Assembly (NCBI GenBank): GCA_002718195.1
Contig: PBDU01000005.1
Coordinates: 67,638-116,580 of the forward strand
DNA: 48,943 nt
Direction: 5' to 3'
Source of the DNA: Methanobacteriota archaeon
GTDB taxonomy: Archaea > Thermoplasmatota > Poseidoniia > Poseidoniales > Poseidoniaceae
Part shown: one piece after another, positions 25,580-35,556 of the stretch
Layout: every line of letters begins with the position of its first letter
Numbering within the stretch: the stretch's first letter is position 1
The notes under the pieces: model-generated
Told to the model about the DNA's origin: nothing
The model's input: only the letters and a program-made list of their open reading frames with translations
The model's database searches: none
Translations under genes and position numbers: made by a program

Positions 25580-28500
25580 GCAGACAAAGCATTATGATTC
25601 CAAAGAGAATTGATTCCATTAAATTCAGTCTAATGGATCCATCCGAAATCAGGAAGATGTCCGCTGTAGAAGTTAAGACAGCAGACACCTACAAAGACGA
25701 TGGTCATTCCTACAGACAAGGTTTGATGGACCCTCATATGGGTGTTATTGAGCCTGGATTGGTTTGTCCTACTGACAACTGCAAGTACGATGAATCACCG
25801 GGTCACTTCGGACACATTCAGCTTGAACTACCTGTAATCCACATAGGTTTCGTGCCTCTAATCAAGACAGCATTGAAGGCAACATGTAACTCATGCTCAA
25901 AGATACTGCTTCACGATTCGGAAGGTACTCACCCATCCAATCCTGCACTCAGTGAGCAAGATTACTACCGTGCCAGAATCAGAGATATCATCACCAAGCA
26001 CGGTGTTGGATCAACAGAGTTTGCGAAGATCATTAAGGAAGTTGAGAAGGTAACATCCGGTGTTAAGAGAAAAGTCTGTATGCACTGTGGTGAAGCTCAA
26101 GGAAAAATCATTCTTGACAAGCCAACAACTTTCAAAGAAAAGATTGAGACCCAAGGTGCTGGAAAAGAGACAGAGAGGAAACTAAATCCTCGTGATATCA
26201 GAGAATGGCTATCATCTATTCCAAACGAGCACTTGATTTTCATCGGTATGGACAAGGCAAACAGACCTGAATGGATTATTATGAGAGTACTACCAGTACC
26301 TCCAATCACAGTTCGTCCTTCTATCACCCTAGATAGCGGAGACAGATCCGAAGACGATTTGACTCACAAATTAGTAGACGTTTTGAGAATTAACCAAAGG
26401 CTAAGAGAAAACAGGGACTCTGGTGCTCCACAACTTATCGTTGAGGATCTGTGGGAACTTTTACAATACCACACCACCACATACTTCGATAACCAAACAT
26501 CAGGGATTCCACCTGCAAGACACAGGTCTGGTAGAACTCTGAAAACTCTCACTCAGAGGTTAAAGGGTAAGGAAGGTAGGTTCCGTTCTAACCTGAGCGG
26601 AAAGCGTGTGAACTTCTGTGCTCGTTCAGTTATCTCTCCTGATCCTTTCTTGAGTATTAACGAAGTTGGTGTTCCGACAAGAATCGCCAAGGAATTAACA
26701 GTTCCAATTAGAGTTACTCTGAGGAACAGAGAACAAATGAGACAGATGATTTTGCGCGGTCCTGAAGTTCACCCTGGTGTAAACTACATCATCCGTGGTG
26801 ACAGAAGAAGAGTCAGAATTAATGAAAGGTCAAGACTAATCAACGCTGGTTTCAGATGTCATAACCCTGAGTGTTCAGGAGAAACAACTCTTGCACACCA
26901 CTTGGACTCTTGCCTACCTGCACCAAATTTCCTTCCAGGACTAGTAGTTAGGAAAGTCACCACAAGAAACGACATGACTGGTACAGAACTGGAAGAATAT
27001 GTTGTAGATGATGACGCTACACTAGCAAACCTACGTGGTGAAGACAACCAAGGACATCCTCTTCCAGAGGATGACCCAAGAGCAGTGCTGCACTACAGAT
27101 GGCTTTGGGAACTAGGTCAAGCATCCAATGCTGTCAAGGACCCTGTACCTGAGCATCTTCAGATTACTTGCCCTCACTGTGGAAGTCCTGTAGATGACTG
27201 GGGAGACAGAACCAGAGTCGAAGACAGACTCTCAACAGTTGATTTCAACGGCAATCCTAAGCCTGGAATGGTAATTGAGAGACACTTGATCGATGGAGAC
27301 GTTGCTATCTTCAACAGACAACCATCTCTACACAGAATGTCAATGATGGTACACGAAGTCAGGGTTATGGAAGGAAAGACATTCAGATTCAATCTAGCAG
27401 TCTGTACTCCATACAACGCTGACTATGATGGTGACGAAATGAACTTACACGTCATACAATCTGAAGAGGCAAGAGCTGAAGCAAAGATTCTGATGCGTGT
27501 ACAAGAACACATCCTAACTCCAAGATATGGTGGAGCGGTTATCGGTGGTATTCACGACCACATTTCTGGAGCATACCTGCTGAGCAGACCTGGAACTTTA
27601 ATCGCAAAGAGTAACGCTTTGGAAATACTTGGTTACATCAACTGGACTGGAGAACTTCCAGAGGTTGTAACCGATGAATCCGGAAATGAGTGTTTCCGAG
27701 GTGAGGACTTGATTTCTCTAATTATTCCAGATGAAATCAACTTGACATTTAGAAGCCGTTCTAACGACGATGTCGTTGTCAAGGATGGAATTGTATCCGG
27801 TACTCTTGACAAGAGAGCAATCGGTGCTGAAGATGGTAGATTATTGGATGCTATCATCCAAAGAGTTGGTCCTACAAGAGGGGCAAAGTTCCTTGACGAC
27901 TTCACCAAATTAACAATTGGTGCCTGTACTTCTCTAGGTTTCACAACTGGTATTGATGATGAAGACCTCACTGCTGATGCGCTTGCTGGTATCGAGAAAG
28001 CAAATGAAGGTGCAAGAGCAGAGGTCCGTGATGAATTAGAGAAGTTTGGTAAGAACGGAAAAGGATACGAGACTAGACCTGGAAGAACCCCAAGAGAAAC
28101 GCTAGAAGAGAATATCATGATGATTCTTGATCAAGGTAAGCAAGCAGCCGGTGACATTGCTAAGGACGAGTTGAACCAATCAGGTTCGACCAACGCTGCT
28201 GTTAACATGGCTATTTCTGGAGCACGTGGTTCAATGGATAACCTAACTATGATGGCTGGTTCTATCGGTCAAGCGAAGGTTAGAGGAAAGAGATTGGAGA
28301 GAGGATATCAAGACCGTGTTCTTGCTCACTTCAGAAGAGGAGATAGAGGAGGCTCACAAAGAGGTTTCATCTCATCATCTTTCAAGCGTGGTTTGGAACC
28401 AACTGAGTTCTTTATGCTCTCGGTTTCAGGAAGAGAATCACTGGTCGATACAGCGGTTCGTACTGCTAAATCTGGATACATGCAAAGAAGACTGATCAAT

Positions 28501-28770
28501 GCTATGGATGATTTGAAGGTTTACGATGATGAAATGCTTTCAGTTAGAAACACTGCAAACAGAATTATTCAATTCTCCTATGGTGAGGATGGAATAGACC
28601 CTGCTCGTGGAGTACACGGCTCTCCATTCAACGTTGATGTTGTTGTTGATACCGCTCTGGGTACCTCAGGAATGACTGTTGTCAAGAATGAGAGACTAGA
28701 GAGATCAGAGAGTGAAGATGACATGGGCGCATGGGAAGATGCTGCTGAACATGACGGAGGTGAAAACTGA
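25576..28770 (+). CDS. rpoA1: RNA polymerase subunit A' (N-terminal part of the largest subunit)
   Basis: Holds the catalytic metal site [14 protein letters not shown] (Asp616, 618, 620). At 1064 residues it is longer than most archaeal A' subunits (near 900). The extra length includes roughly residues 415-562. This insert lies between [15 protein letters not shown] and [27 protein letters not shown] and contains extra Cys/His clusters (CHNPEC, HHLDSC, CPHCG). The N-terminal zinc motif lacks a Cys (C64, C69, Ser74, His77). The chain ends after [18 protein letters not shown] with an acidic tail. It overlaps rpoB by four bases and rpoA2 by one (TGATG). Confidence 0.96.
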   Translation: MSRQSIMIPKRIDSIKFSLMDPSEIRKMSAVEVKTADTYKDDGHSYRQGLMDPHMGVIEPGLVCPTDNCKYDESPGHFGHIQLELPVIHIGFVPLIKTALKATCNSCSKILLHDSEGTHPSNPALSEQDYYRARIRDIITKHGVGSTEFAKIIKEVEKVTSGVKRKVCMHCGEAQGKIILDKPTTFKEKIETQGAGKETERKLNPRDIREWLSSIPNEHLIFIGMDKANRPEWIIMRVLPVPPITVRPSITLDSGDRSEDDLTHKLVDVLRINQRLRENRDSGAPQLIVEDLWELLQYHTTTYFDNQTSGIPPARHRSGRTLKTLTQRLKGKEGRFRSNLSGKRVNFCARSVISPDPFLSINEVGVPTRIAKELTVPIRVTLRNREQMRQMILRGPEVHPGVNYIIRGDRRRVRINERSRLINAGFRCHNPECSGETTLAHHLDSCLPAPNFLPGLVVRKVTTRNDMTGTELEEYVVDDDATLANLRGEDNQGHPLPEDDPRAVLHYRWLWELGQASNAVKDPVPEHLQITCPHCGSPVDDWGDRTRVEDRLSTVDFNGNPKPGMVIERHLIDGDVAIFNRQPSLHRMSMMVHEVRVMEGKTFRFNLAVCTPYNADYDGDEMNLHVIQSEEARAEAKILMRVQEHILTPRYGGAVIGGIHDHISGAYLLSRPGTLIAKSNALEILGYINWTGELPEVVTDESGNECFRGEDLISLIIPDEINLTFRSRSNDDVVVKDGIVSGTLDKRAIGAEDGRLLDAIIQRVGPTRGAKFLDDFTKLTIGACTSLGFTTGIDDEDLTADALAGIEKANEGARAEVRDELEKFGKNGKGYETRPGRTPRETLEENIMMILDQGKQAAGDIAKDELNQSGSTNAAVNMAISGARGSMDNLTMMAGSIGQAKVRGKRLERGYQDRVLAHFRRGDRGGSQRGFISSSFKRGLEPTEFFMLSVSGRESLVDTAVRTAKSGYMQRRLINAMDDLKVYDDEMLSVRNTANRIIQFSYGEDGIDPARGVHGSPFNVDVVVDTALGTSGMTVVKNERLERSESEDDMGAWEDAAEHDGGEN

Positions 28771-30329
28771 TGGTAGTAAAGAGTGCAACAAAGAAGAAGT
28801 TGATGGACTTAGGAGTTACAGAAAACTTCGCACACACACTTGCTGATGACAGAAAGTGGGACAACGTTAAGATATTGTCCAGAGAAGAGATTGCTAAGAT
28901 CCTTGAAACAGATTCAAGCACTGCAGACCAAGTTTACGAAAAGATTCGTGCTGGTACAAAGAAAGGTATGCAAGAAGCAGAGGATGGAGCAGGTCCTAAG
29001 ACAAGCGTTCGACTGAAGAGAGGCGCTAGGACACGTAAAGTCAAGACAGCGGCTGACTTGTCTGAATACGACCACGACAAGAAAATGCTATCATTCGTTG
29101 ACCCTCTGTCAGAAGACCCTGTGTACAAGTCTCTTTCCGATGCTGTTGAGGCAGCAGGAAACTCTAGATTTACACCAAGAATGCTCAATGATTTGACTGC
29201 CGTTGTCCACAGCAGAGGAAAGAAGAAGCTGACCAAGAAGCAGGCAGAGGCTGTAATTGCTGAAGCTGCAAGCGAAATTACAAGAGCATCTATAGATCCT
29301 TATGAAGCTGCAGGAATCGTAACAGCACAATCAATCGGTGAGCCAGGTACACAGATGACCATGCGTACTTTCCACTATGCGGGTGTTGCAACAGTCAACG
29401 TTACACAAGGTCTGCCAAGAATCATTGAAATTGTTGATGCAAGAAAAGTCCCTCAAACTCCAACAATGAATATCAGGCTAAAACCGGAGAATTCAAAGGA
29501 TGTTGCAGAGGCTCAAAAGTTGGCTGCAGCACTTGAGGTTACAACAACCGTCAACATCGCAACAATAGAAACAGATGTAGCACAGAGAAGATTGATATTG
29601 AAACTTAACAAAACTAACCTAAAGCAAAAGAAGATGACTGCTAAGGAAGTTCAAGAAAAATTGGGTAATGCAACAAGGCTATTGGTCCAAGCAGACAAAG
29701 AGAAGAATGCTTCCAAACTAACCATTATTCCTGGTGTACACAGTGAAGCAGATTTGGCTGACTTGGCTGAGAATCCTCCATCCTACACTATGCTATTACA
29801 ACTGGAAGAGAAAATCCGTGATCTAAGATTGAAAGGTGTTCCAGGTATCGAAAGAGCAAATGTTCAACTGGAAGAAGCAACAGGTGAGTATTACCTGTCC
29901 ACAATTGGTTCAAACTTAACTAGAGTCAACGATATCGAGACTATCGACAGAACAAGAACTTACACGAACAATATCATCGAAATCTTCGAGAACCTTGGTA
30001 TTGAAGCAGCCAGAGAAGCAATCGTAAGAGAACTACAAGCGACTTTGGACGGAGCAAGATTGGAAGTTGATACAAGACACCTACTAACTGTTGCTGATGT
30101 TATGACCAGCGAAGGTGAAGTAAGAGCAATTGGAAGACATGGTGTAAGTGGTACAAAGCACAGTATCCTTGCTCGTGCGGCTTTCGAAGTAACTGTAAAT
30201 CACTTGCTCAAAGCAGGTATTATTGGAGAGACAGACAACCTAACTGGTGTTGCAGAGAACATCATTGTCGGTCAACCAATTTCCTTAGGTACAGGAAGCG
30301 TAGAATTATACTACATTCCAGAGGAGTAA
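28770..30329 (+). CDS. rpoA2: RNA polymerase subunit A'' with an extra N-terminal domain
   Basis: C-terminal part of the largest subunit, 519 residues; the usual length is near 390. Residues about 135-515 match A'': [26 protein letters not shown] (trigger-loop and bridge-helix side), [16 protein letters not shown], and near the end [20 protein letters not shown] and a closing [13 protein letters not shown]. Residues 1 to about 65 form an added domain whose first ten residues are identical to those of RpoH, followed by a basic linker. GGAGGTGAAAAC precedes the ATG, which overlaps the rpoA1 stop. L30e follows. Confidence 0.96.
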   Translation: MVVKSATKKKLMDLGVTENFAHTLADDRKWDNVKILSREEIAKILETDSSTADQVYEKIRAGTKKGMQEAEDGAGPKTSVRLKRGARTRKVKTAADLSEYDHDKKMLSFVDPLSEDPVYKSLSDAVEAAGNSRFTPRMLNDLTAVVHSRGKKKLTKKQAEAVIAEAASEITRASIDPYEAAGIVTAQSIGEPGTQMTMRTFHYAGVATVNVTQGLPRIIEIVDARKVPQTPTMNIRLKPENSKDVAEAQKLAAALEVTTTVNIATIETDVAQRRLILKLNKTNLKQKKMTAKEVQEKLGNATRLLVQADKEKNASKLTIIPGVHSEADLADLAENPPSYTMLLQLEEKIRDLRLKGVPGIERANVQLEEATGEYYLSTIGSNLTRVNDIETIDRTRTYTNNIIEIFENLGIEAAREAIVRELQATLDGARLEVDTRHLLTVADVMTSEGEVRAIGRHGVSGTKHSILARAAFEVTVNHLLKAGIIGETDNLTGVAENIIVGQPISLGTGSVELYYIPEE

Positions 30330-30373
30330 TATTCCACCCATGAGAAACAAAAGTGGAGAATGGAGGAAATAAT

Positions 30374-30670
30374 ATGGACTTTACAAGACAAATAAAACTA
30401 GCAATATCGTCAGGAAAACTACTGTTTGGACAACGTCAAACCAAAGATGCTTGCGCAAATGGGACTGCAAAACTAATCATCTTCGCGGCTAATTGCCCTA
30501 GAAATTACATCGAAGAGATGTCTGCAACTCATCCAGAAGTCACAATGCACCAAACAATGATCGTTAACAGAGAATTGGGAACGGTTTGTGGAAAGCCATT
30601 CAGCGTCTCAACAATTTGTATTTTGGATGCTGGAGAAAGCGATTTACTAACATTGGACAGCAATCTTTGA
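30374..30670 (+). CDS. rpl30e: ribosomal protein L30e
   Basis: Large-subunit ribosomal protein, 98 residues. It has the family pattern IKLAISSGKLLFGQRQTKDACANGTAKLIIFAANCP, with a later LGTVCGKPFSVSTICILDAGES, and forms the L7Ae/L30e fold. GGAGGAAAT at 30361-30369 selects the ATG at 30374 over an earlier in-frame GTG. It completes the archaeal order rpoH-rpoB-rpoA1-rpoA2-rpl30e. The genes that often follow in other archaea (nusA, rps12, rps7) are not here; a surface-protein gene follows instead. Confidence 0.93.
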   Translation: MDFTRQIKLAISSGKLLFGQRQTKDACANGTAKLIIFAANCPRNYIEEMSATHPEVTMHQTMIVNRELGTVCGKPFSVSTICILDAGESDLLTLDSNL

Positions 30671-30693
30671 TAGAACTTAGAATGAAAGGTTTG

Positions 30694-33600
30694 ATGACCT
30701 TTCGACGCTGGCGTCATGTTATGCAGCGTAGGCTATACATTGCGATTTTGATGTCATGCTTGATGATTTCAAGTGGAATGCTGAGTATTGTTGGTTCAGA
30801 AGAACCTGTCGAAGAACTCAACGAGGAAAATGCACCGTTGTTATCCTCTTCCAGCAAGAACCTTCTAGAAAGGGTTGGTACTAATGGAAATCAAGAGCTT
30901 ATTACTGAAGTAAGTGCTAATCAATTGAATTATTACATTGGAAGCAGTTTAGGTAATACACTAACCTTTACACCGCAGATTAGCGTCTCACCTTCCTCTA
31001 ACCAAGATTTCTATATCGCATCGATGGACACAACTGGTGCTTGGCAGTGGGCTGCTACACCTGATCTTTCGAATGGCGCTGCAATTTTGACAGACATGGT
31101 TGCTAGTCCTACAGGTGAGGCATACGTAGTTGGATTATTTGTAGGAACAATGCTTTTCTCTCCAAATGTAATCTTGAATGCACAAAATCCTGGAGGAGAG
31201 GCTTTCGTAGCAAAAACAGACCCAATGGGTAATTGGATGTGGGCTTACCAAACAAATACCATAATCAATGGAACTTCTTCTCAAGCAGTAGCACTAGCTG
31301 CAGAAGTTGATCTTCTGGGTGATGCGTATGTAACTGGTTATTTCATAGGAGAAACCGACTTTGGAGGGCAGATTGTCAACGTGAGTGATAATGATGTATT
31401 TATTGCTAAGATTAATGGAAATATGGGGTCTCTTGATTGGGTTACTACTGGAGGCGGTGTTGGAAGCGATATAGCGACTGATATTGGCGTCTCACCATCC
31501 GGGGAGGTCTTCATTAGCGGATATTCAGATTCTTCCATATCATTTGGGCAAAATTTCCATGCTAGCATCGGTAATCAGGACTCATTTATCGTTAAGACCG
31601 ATTCAACAGGAAGCGTGCTGTCTTTGACGGGATACGGAGTTAGCAATGGTATAGTCAATCTCGATTCAATTTTGGTAACAGGTACAAATGACATCTTTGG
31701 TTCAGGGAATTTCACAGGAGGTACCTTCTCCCACTCTAGTTGGAGCATCACCTCAACATCTGGTAAATTTGACGGATTCATAATGGCTGACTTGCAGTCA
31801 GGAACAGATTGGGCAGTCAAAGCTTACTCCAATGATGATGATGGTTATCCAAAGATTTCGTTGATGACTACTGGAGATATCGTAATTAGCGGTACCAGTT
31901 CAAACAGCATGACATTTGGTAGCTATTCCACGATTAACCGTGGTTATGAAGATGCTTACTTAGCAGGACTTTCTTCATCTGGTTCGTTCACATGGGCAAA
32001 GGGTATTGGCACAAGTAACCCAGAGGCATTCCTTGAAATTGCTACCGATGGTAATGATACCTTTGCAGTAGTTGGTGGATTTATTGGCACCCTGACAATA
32101 GACTCTCAATCTATCTCATCAAGCGGTTCTACAGATTTAGACGGCTTAATTTATACATTTGACGGAACACAATTCCTGGATACTGACGGCGATGGAGTTC
32201 CTGATACTTCTGATAATTGTGTAAATACCCCTAATCCTAACCAATTGAATGCAGATGGAGATTCAGAAGGTGATGAATGTGATTCCGATGATGATAATGA
32301 TGGATTGACTGATAATACACCAGATAATTGTCCAAGAGGATCTGTTGTGAACTGGACAAGTACCCAAGATATGGAAAATCCATCAGATTCCACTGATTAT
32401 GATTACGATGGCTGTAATGATGAGCTAGAGGATGCAGATGATGACAATGATGGAATCCTAGATGTGGATGATGAATGTGATTACACCCCATACAGCCCAC
32501 CGAGACCAACATGGGTCTCAAATGCCACAAATGATATCGATGGCGATGGTTGCAGAGACCTTGATGAAGATCTAAATGATGATGGAGATGATTACCCAGA
32601 CGCTGAAGATACTTGTCCTTCTGAAGCTGGAACATCCTCTTTAGGAAATATCCGAGGCTGTCCTGATGATGACTTGGACGGATGGGCAAACACAATCGAT
32701 GACTGCCCTCAGGCCCCTGGTAATTCTACCGCAAATAACACAAATGCTTGTCCTGATGCCGACGGTGATTCTTGGGCTGATTCTCAGGATTCTTTCCCAG
32801 ATGATGCATCGCAATGGATGGATTCAGACGGTGATGGATATGGTGATAACTTAGCTGGAACAAATGGAGATGTATGTCCAAATGTTGCAGGAACCTCAAC
32901 CATGGATAGAATTGGGTGCATAGACACTGATGGCGATGGATACTCAGACGCAGATGCTACATGGCAGATCGATTCTGGAGCAGATGCATTCCCTGCTGAT
33001 GCAACACAATGGTCTGACTTTGATGAAGATGGTTATGGTGACAACTGGGGTAACAATACCTGGGATGATAGAAATCCTTCGTGGCCAGGTCAGTTTATTG
33101 ATGGGGCAACAAATCAAGATGCATGTCCTACACAACCAGGGTCATCCACAGAGTTGATGATTTACGGGTGTGTTGACAGAGATGATGATGGCTGGTCTGA
33201 CGCACTTGACGCATTCCCATCAGATGATACTCAATATCTAGATTCAGATGGAGATGGCTATGGGGATAATCCTGATGGAAACCAAGCAGATGATTGTCCG
33301 AATGGTGCTGCTACTGATAACTCAACAATCGATAGACTTGGTTGTGTCGATACTGATGGCGACGGATATTCGTTTGACTTTGTTACCAATGATGGTGCAG
33401 ATGAATATCCACTTGACTCAACAAAGTGGTCAAATACTGATGGCGATAATTATGCAGATCAAAATGAAGATGATTGTATTGACACCTTCGGCACCTCACT
33501 GATTGACCGATTGGGGTGCCTTGATACCGACGGCGACGGTCTAAGTGACCCTGATGATGATTGGACTATTGAGGATGGAGCAGATGCATGTCCTCTAGTT

Positions 33601-34116
33601 TCGGGTACCTCGGTGGCTGACAGGATAGGTTGTCTAGATAGTGACGGTGACGGTTATTCCGATGAAGGAGATGCATTCCCACTTGACGCATCTAGATATG
33701 AAGCAGAAGTTGAGGTTGATGATCCATCATCAGGAATAAGCACTACAGTGATTATCATTGGAGTTGTTATTGTAATCCTTGCTCTAATTGGAGGAGTTAT
33801 TCTTACCAGGGGAAGAGGAGATGACGAAGCCAAGAGTTTTGCTTCACTTCCAACAGGAAGTCCGCCAGTAGCAATGCCTGATTTCAGCGCTCAACCGGTT
33901 ATGCCAGATATGAGTGCTCAGCCTGCACAAGTCGTATCAATGCCGGACATGGGTGCTCAACCTGTTATGCCGGACATGAGCGCACAGCCTGCGGTTGTTA
34001 CACCTGTAAACGATCCAGCAGCAACAGATTACTACAATGGTTTAATCGCTCAAGGATACACTGCAGACCAAGCACTTCAGTACACTAAGCAGTATTTCCC
34101 AGATTTCAATTTGTGA
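30694..34116 (+). CDS. giant surface protein with propeller repeats and Ca-binding TSP3 repeats
   Basis: About 1140 residues. After a basic start, a hydrophobic segment (about 10-30) serves as a signal peptide. Residues about 85-480 hold repeated blocks of the type GDAYVTGYFIGETDFGG, like SBBP-type beta-propeller repeats. Residues about 490-1000 are Asp-rich thrombospondin type 3 repeats (many DxDGDGYxD units, several preceded by DR-I/L-GC), which should bind calcium. A membrane helix lies at about 1017-1040. The cytoplasmic tail has MPDMSAQP-type repeats and a terminal helical motif (YNGLIAQGYTADQALQYTKQ). Likely roles are adhesion or surface structure. The start at 30694 is chosen because earlier codons overlap rpl30e. 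Confidence 0.85.
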   Translation: MTFRRWRHVMQRRLYIAILMSCLMISSGMLSIVGSEEPVEELNEENAPLLSSSSKNLLERVGTNGNQELITEVSANQLNYYIGSSLGNTLTFTPQISVSPSSNQDFYIASMDTTGAWQWAATPDLSNGAAILTDMVASPTGEAYVVGLFVGTMLFSPNVILNAQNPGGEAFVAKTDPMGNWMWAYQTNTIINGTSSQAVALAAEVDLLGDAYVTGYFIGETDFGGQIVNVSDNDVFIAKINGNMGSLDWVTTGGGVGSDIATDIGVSPSGEVFISGYSDSSISFGQNFHASIGNQDSFIVKTDSTGSVLSLTGYGVSNGIVNLDSILVTGTNDIFGSGNFTGGTFSHSSWSITSTSGKFDGFIMADLQSGTDWAVKAYSNDDDGYPKISLMTTGDIVISGTSSNSMTFGSYSTINRGYEDAYLAGLSSSGSFTWAKGIGTSNPEAFLEIATDGNDTFAVVGGFIGTLTIDSQSISSSGSTDLDGLIYTFDGTQFLDTDGDGVPDTSDNCVNTPNPNQLNADGDSEGDECDSDDDNDGLTDNTPDNCPRGSVVNWTSTQDMENPSDSTDYDYDGCNDELEDADDDNDGILDVDDECDYTPYSPPRPTWVSNATNDIDGDGCRDLDEDLNDDGDDYPDAEDTCPSEAGTSSLGNIRGCPDDDLDGWANTIDDCPQAPGNSTANNTNACPDADGDSWADSQDSFPDDASQWMDSDGDGYGDNLAGTNGDVCPNVAGTSTMDRIGCIDTDGDGYSDADATWQIDSGADAFPADATQWSDFDEDGYGDNWGNNTWDDRNPSWPGQFIDGATNQDACPTQPGSSTELMIYGCVDRDDDGWSDALDAFPSDDTQYLDSDGDGYGDNPDGNQADDCPNGAATDNSTIDRLGCVDTDGDGYSFDFVTNDGADEYPLDSTKWSNTDGDNYADQNEDDCIDTFGTSLIDRLGCLDTDGDGLSDPDDDWTIEDGADACPLVSGTSVADRIGCLDSDGDGYSDEGDAFPLDASRYEAEVEVDDPSSGISTTVIIIGVVIVILALIGGVILTRGRGDDEAKSFASLPTGSPPVAMPDFSAQPVMPDMSAQPAQVVSMPDMGAQPVMPDMSAQPAVVTPVNDPAATDYYNGLIAQGYTADQALQYTKQYFPDFNL
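32170..33710 (+). repeat. Asp-coding TSP3 repeat array
   Basis: About 1.5 kb of degenerate in-frame repeats of GAT/GAC/GGT codons encoding DxDxDG units. Several longer units read D-R-I/L-G-C-x-D-T/S-D-G-D-G-Y-S-D. The repetition is at protein level with drifting codons, so it is an old array. It creates long spurious frames on both strands. Confidence 0.8.
33873..33992 (+). repeat. short in-frame repeats encoding MPDMSAQP
   Basis: Four imperfect copies of a unit encoding MPD-M/F-S/G-AQP follow the membrane helix of the surface protein: MPDFSAQPV, MPDMSAQPA, MPDMGAQPV and MPDMSAQPA. They form a Pro-rich cytoplasmic linker. Confidence 0.8.
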
Positions 34117-34135
34117 TGATCTAGAAAAAATGAAG

Positions 34136-34342
34136 TCATTTTTGAGTAGACTTTCTAGGAATTTTCTTGAATGGAAGAATCCAGCTCGCTGAGATTAGAA
34201 ACAATCCAACCATGACCTGTCCTGCTCCTGATGTCCCGTAAGGGTTGAAAAGCACGGAACCAACCAACCTAATCCCTATCAAAAACAAGATTGCACTAAG
34301 CCCCAGCCAGGCTACAGCCCGATTTGATTCGGTATTAATCAT
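34136..34342 (-). CDS. small two-span membrane protein
   Basis: 68 residues. Two hydrophobic helices (about 9-30 and 40-58) are joined by a short Gly/Ser/Asn loop, and the tail is basic (FKKIPRKSTQK). Its start overlaps the purP stop by four bases, so it is translated from the purP transcript. Nothing in it suggests a purine role, and I do not recognise a family. It lies 19 bases from the convergent surface-protein gene. Confidence 0.65.
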   Translation of the reverse strand: MINTESNRAVAWLGLSAILFLIGIRLVGSVLFNPYGTSGAGQVMVGLFLISASWILPFKKIPRKSTQK

Positions 34343-35496
34343 GTTAATACTTCTAGAAGTCTATCTTGTTCTGCAGCCATTCTGAGTTCCATAGCGATTC
34401 TTCTTCCACTGCTCATAGGCTTTCTCCAAAGAGCATTTCCATAAGGATGTCCAACACTGACGTGAACATTTGTTCCTCCACCCAAACGCGGTGCGACATC
34501 ATAGATGTAGTAATTCATGTCTTTATCGATACATGTCTGTAAGCAAAACGGTCCAACAATTCCAGGTGAATAGTGTTCCTTACTTGCTTTAATGAATTTC
34601 TCACCTAACTCAAATGCCTTCTCAAGAAGAGATTCTCTAATTGTGGCAGTGTTGTGACCGACAACTGTCATTTCAGGTATTTGCTGATGAATTGGCATCG
34701 TCATCTGCTGAGGAGCTGGAAGTCTTACATGCCCATCTAGTGAAGATTCGAATCTCCAATCTACACCCAATAATTCAAGTCTCTCTCCCTCTTCTGCCAA
34801 GGGAGAGTAAAAGAAATTCAAATTGAAGACAGGTCCGATAACATATCTTTCAATTCTTGCGCCAGCAAGGCTTTCTTGATCTATTACACCTTCTGTTAGA
34901 AGCGCTTGTGATTTCTCCTGGTATTCTTGATATGATGCACAAGTGAAGAAACCTCTTTCCAATTTCTTTTGTGCATGGTGAAGTTTTACGATTACTAGGC
35001 AATCTATATCCTCAGGAGATTCAATTGCCTCTGGGTATGGAAGTCCTGCTTTTTCAAGAATCCAGTAGTAATCTTGTTCTTCAGTTCTCTCTTCCATTCT
35101 CAGCATGTTTCGGCTTCCAAATAGTGGAACTCTGAAGTCATTCTCAATTTGGTCTATTCCACAATATGAGGTGAATGAGCGGTTAGGAATGTATACCACA
35201 TTTCTCTTTCTCATTTCGGTTTGCATTGATGGATCTAGGACTCCATTGAAATGAGGCATTACAATTGCTTTGTCAACCATACCTCTTACTACTCTTCCAG
35301 TGCTATTCCTGTGAGCTTTGAAGTATTCTGAGTATGTTTTTTCCCTTCCTTGTTGACAATATGCAACAGTTGGAAATCCTTCCTCGATAGCCCCATCACA
35401 AATGTCTAGTGCTGAGTGAGATGCAGTCATCCCAATTCTGAGTTTCATTGTGTCATATTCTTCAATGACTGCTCGAATATCATCTGGTGATATCAT
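34339..35496 (-). CDS. purP: FAICAR synthetase, formate-dependent (PurP)
   Basis: Archaeal purine step 9: 5-formaminoimidazole-4-carboxamide ribonucleotide made from AICAR, formate and ATP, replacing the folate-dependent bacterial PurH. The 385-residue protein is of ATP-grasp type. It has the PurP N-terminal GMTASHSALDICDGAIEEGF region, a VIVKLHHAQ strand, an ERYVIGPVFNLNFFYSP segment and the C-terminal ATP-grasp end VAPRLGGGTNVHVS. Length fits PurP (about 340-390). GGGGAAG lies upstream of the ATG. A small membrane protein gene is coupled downstream. Confidence 0.92.
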   Translation of the reverse strand: MISPDDIRAVIEEYDTMKLRIGMTASHSALDICDGAIEEGFPTVAYCQQGREKTYSEYFKAHRNSTGRVVRGMVDKAIVMPHFNGVLDPSMQTEMRKRNVVYIPNRSFTSYCGIDQIENDFRVPLFGSRNMLRMEERTEEQDYYWILEKAGLPYPEAIESPEDIDCLVIVKLHHAQKKLERGFFTCASYQEYQEKSQALLTEGVIDQESLAGARIERYVIGPVFNLNFFYSPLAEEGERLELLGVDWRFESSLDGHVRLPAPQQMTMPIHQQIPEMTVVGHNTATIRESLLEKAFELGEKFIKASKEHYSPGIVGPFCLQTCIDKDMNYYIYDVAPRLGGGTNVHVSVGHPYGNALWRKPMSSGRRIAMELRMAAEQDRLLEVLT

Positions 35497-35556
35497 AATG
35501 CTTCCCCGTTATTTCTCAAAACAACTCGGCTGATAATACTAACAGTGGTTATTGAT

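Noticed and set aside
32237..32695. 152-codon leftward frame rich in His and Leu
   Set aside because: It is the complement of the Asp-rich TSP3 repeat array (GAT read backwards gives ATC/CAT codons). It has no start signal, and the composition is an artefact of the repeats.
32170..33710. Possible CRISPR-like or tandem DNA repeat
   Set aside because: The repeats are degenerate, in frame and keep the protein motif; there are no constant-length repeats with unique spacers.
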